From NCBI RefSeq assembly GCF_007829835.1, contig NZ_VIWP01000004.1, forward strand, positions 124,001-188,000: DNA of 64,000 nt, read 5' to 3'. This DNA is from Neorhizobium alkalisoli (GTDB lineage Bacteria; Pseudomonadota; Alphaproteobacteria; Rhizobiales; Rhizobiaceae). Positions 62,805 through 64,000 of this stretch are shown piece by piece. The position numbers and the translations under genes are program-made. Numbering within the stretch: position 1 is the stretch's first letter; each line of letters starts with the position of its first letter. The notes beneath the pieces are model-generated. The model did no database searches and was not told the origin of the DNA. It saw only the letters and a list, made by a program, of their open reading frames with translations.

Positions 62805-63920
62805 TTAGAGCAGGAAGTCGTTGGCGGTCAGCGTAATCGCCTTGGTGAGGTGGATTGCGAAGTCGGCCTTGCCGTCGCCGTTCAGGTCGCCGTAGATATC
62901 GACGCCGCCACCGGCAGCCTTTTCGTAGCGCAGTTCGCCGGCATGCTTGCCGAAGTCGTCAGAGCCGATGAAGGTGAAGGCCTGGTTGCCGGCCTTCTTG
63001 GTGCTGGCGTCGATGGCCGACAGGTCGATCTTGTCGGAATGGCTGAAGTCGGTGATCGTGTCACGGCCCGAAGCAGCAACCGTGGAGTCGAGCTTCGAGG
63101 TAAAGACAAACGTGTCCTTGCCAGCGCCGCCGGTGAGGGTGTCGGCGCCCGAACCGCCATAGAGACGGTCGTCGCCGGCGCCGCCGTTCAGCGTGTCGTT
63201 GCCAGCTTCGCCATAAAGCTTGTCATTGCCGGCTTCGCCGTAGAGAGCGTCGTTGCCCGTACCGCCCTTGAGGACGTCGTTGCCCGTGCCGCCCTTCAGC
63301 TTGTCATTGCCGTTCTGGCCATAGAGCTTGTCATCGCCGGAGCCGCCGACGAGCGTGTCGTTGCCGTTGCCGCCATAGATGATGTCGTTGCCGCCATTGC
63401 CCCAGAGGCTGTCATTGCCATTGCCGCCGGAGAAGCGGTCATTGTGGTCGTAACCCTTGAAGACGTCGTTGCCGGTGCTGCCGACGAAGTTCAGCGAATC
63501 GCTCTCGAGGTAGGAGAGCAGGTCATCGACGCTGTGGGCAGTAACCTGGCCACGGATCGTTTCAGCCGTCGTGCTGTCGGTGATGTTGAGGCCGCTGATC
63601 GACAGTTCGGTCGTCTGCGTGAAGGTGCGCGTTGCGGTGTCGAGCGCGGTGCCGGTGCCGAAGGTGACGGCGTCCAGCGAGCCCGAAACGGTATGCGTCG
63701 TCAGGCTGTAGGACCAAGGTGCGCTGCTCAGTGCGGTGAAGACGACGCTGTTGCTGGAAGCGTCGGACGCCAGATACTGGGCGCCGGAAATGCCGTTGGC
63801 AGCCGAAAACTGGCCGCGGCCGGTAGCAACGAAGGTCGCTTCGAAATTGTCGAGATAGGAAAGCAGGTTAACGCCGGTGCCGTCATTGTTGACGTCGGTC
63901 GCGGTGATGGTGATCGCCAT
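62805..63920 (-). CDS. Secreted RTX (haemolysin-type calcium-binding) repeat protein
   Basis: A 371-residue protein predicted to leave the cell by a type I exporter. The N-terminal 160 residues are beta-rich and unassigned. Residues of about 165-275 hold about twelve GGxGxDxLx nonapeptides (for example GGTGNDVLKGGTGNDALYG), which fold as a calcium-bound beta-roll. A serralysin-like C-terminal region and the hydrophobic end TANDFLL form the uncleaved secretion signal. No signal peptide. No exporter genes are within the window. There is no protease motif, so it may be an adhesin or biofilm protein. Confidence 0.85.
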   Translation of the reverse strand: MAITITATDVNNDGTGVNLLSYLDNFEATFVATGRGQFSAANGISGAQYLASDASSNSVVFTALSSAPWSYSLTTHTVSGSLDAVTFGTGTALDTATRTFTQTTELSISGLNITDSTTAETIRGQVTAHSVDDLLSYLESDSLNFVGSTGNDVFKGYDHNDRFSGGNGNDSLWGNGGNDIIYGGNGNDTLVGGSGDDKLYGQNGNDKLKGGTGNDVLKGGTGNDALYGEAGNDKLYGEAGNDTLNGGAGDDRLYGGSGADTLTGGAGKDTFVFTSKLDSTVAASGRDTITDFSHSDKIDLSAIDASTKKAGNQAFTFIGSDDFGKHAGELRYEKAAGGGVDIYGDLNGDGKADFAIHLTKAITLTANDFLL

Positions 63921-64000
63921 TGATGAAACTCCCTAGAGACGAGGCTTGCGCAGCAGCGTTATTTTAACATGATGTAAAGCGTCAAGTTTAATAATCAGAA
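63921..64000. promoter_or_regulatory. Upstream region of the RTX gene, cut by the window edge
   Basis: An AT-rich stretch that includes a Shine-Dalgarno on the minus strand (AGGGAG, about 63928-63933) and likely promoter elements; TTTAACATGATG-like sequence lies near 63963-63973. No specific site could be assigned. Confidence 0.3.

Noticed and set aside
63140..63460. Tandem about 27-bp DNA repeats that could look like a CRISPR array
   Set aside because: They encode the RTX nonapeptides in frame, there are no unique spacers, and no cas genes are nearby.

Overview
The window reads as a chromosomal stretch of a Rhizobiaceae alphaproteobacterium of the Rhizobium/Agrobacterium/Sinorhizobium type. 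The evidence is the high-GC, codon-biased genes; rhizobial-type neighbours such as the globin-coupled chemoreceptor, the phoCDET-like phosphonate transporter, yejABEF and an lpsL-like epimerase; EcfG-type stress promoters; rhizobial palindromic intergenic repeats; and two intergenic RNAs that match the alpha-proteobacterial sRNA families ar14 and ar7. No rRNA, tRNA, phage, complete insertion sequence or CRISPR array was seen.

Layout. 1-9.3 kb: kdsB-pheA, a membrane cytochrome c, an AEC transporter, a PfkB adenosine-type kinase, an SH3 protein, a 2-hydroxyacid dehydrogenase, a ThiF/MoeB-GNAT pair and recF. 9.5-14.3 kb: a soluble globin-coupled chemoreceptor, a cupin-slyX pair, an LtrA-like membrane protein, and a TetR regulator divergent from a small membrane protein. 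14.3-20.4 kb: dnaK-dnaJ with a heat-shock (RpoH-like) promoter, then penicillin-binding protein 1A. 20.5-22.8 kb: an island of five very small proteins, several preceded by EcfG-like general-stress promoters, interrupted by a 277-bp perfect-ended inverted-repeat element. 22.8-26.5 kb: YbaK-type deacylase, ar14 sRNA, cold-shock protein, an M20 peptidase and MarR. Then an ar7-like sRNA lies next to polA.

30.3-43.8 kb is a complete carbon-phosphorus lyase island. The phnG-H-I-J-K-L genes plus a hexapeptide acyltransferase run leftward from a promoter with a Pho box and a palindromic operator next to the divergent repressor phnF. phnC-D-E1-E2 (the high-affinity phosphonate/phosphate importer) starts from its own Pho-box-like promoter and is followed by a 2H-phosphoesterase (DUF1045), phnM and phnN. 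There is no phnP in the island, and the 2H protein is the obvious candidate to fill that step. A rhizobial palindromic repeat sits inside the operon between phnJ and phnK.

43.8-64 kb: a transmembrane chemoreceptor; a gpmA-dapB-MsbA-type exporter-glk-mgsA run; a murein endopeptidase; the yejABEF peptide importer with a ghrA-type reductase behind it; pncB; a small glycine-zipper secreted protein; a single-domain response regulator; a UDP-glucuronate epimerase; and a secreted RTX protein.

Most protein calls rest on recognisable motifs and family length. Starts were adjusted where a Shine-Dalgarno sequence or conserved N-terminus argued for it. Small-RNA, promoter and repeat calls are by eye and carry lower confidence.
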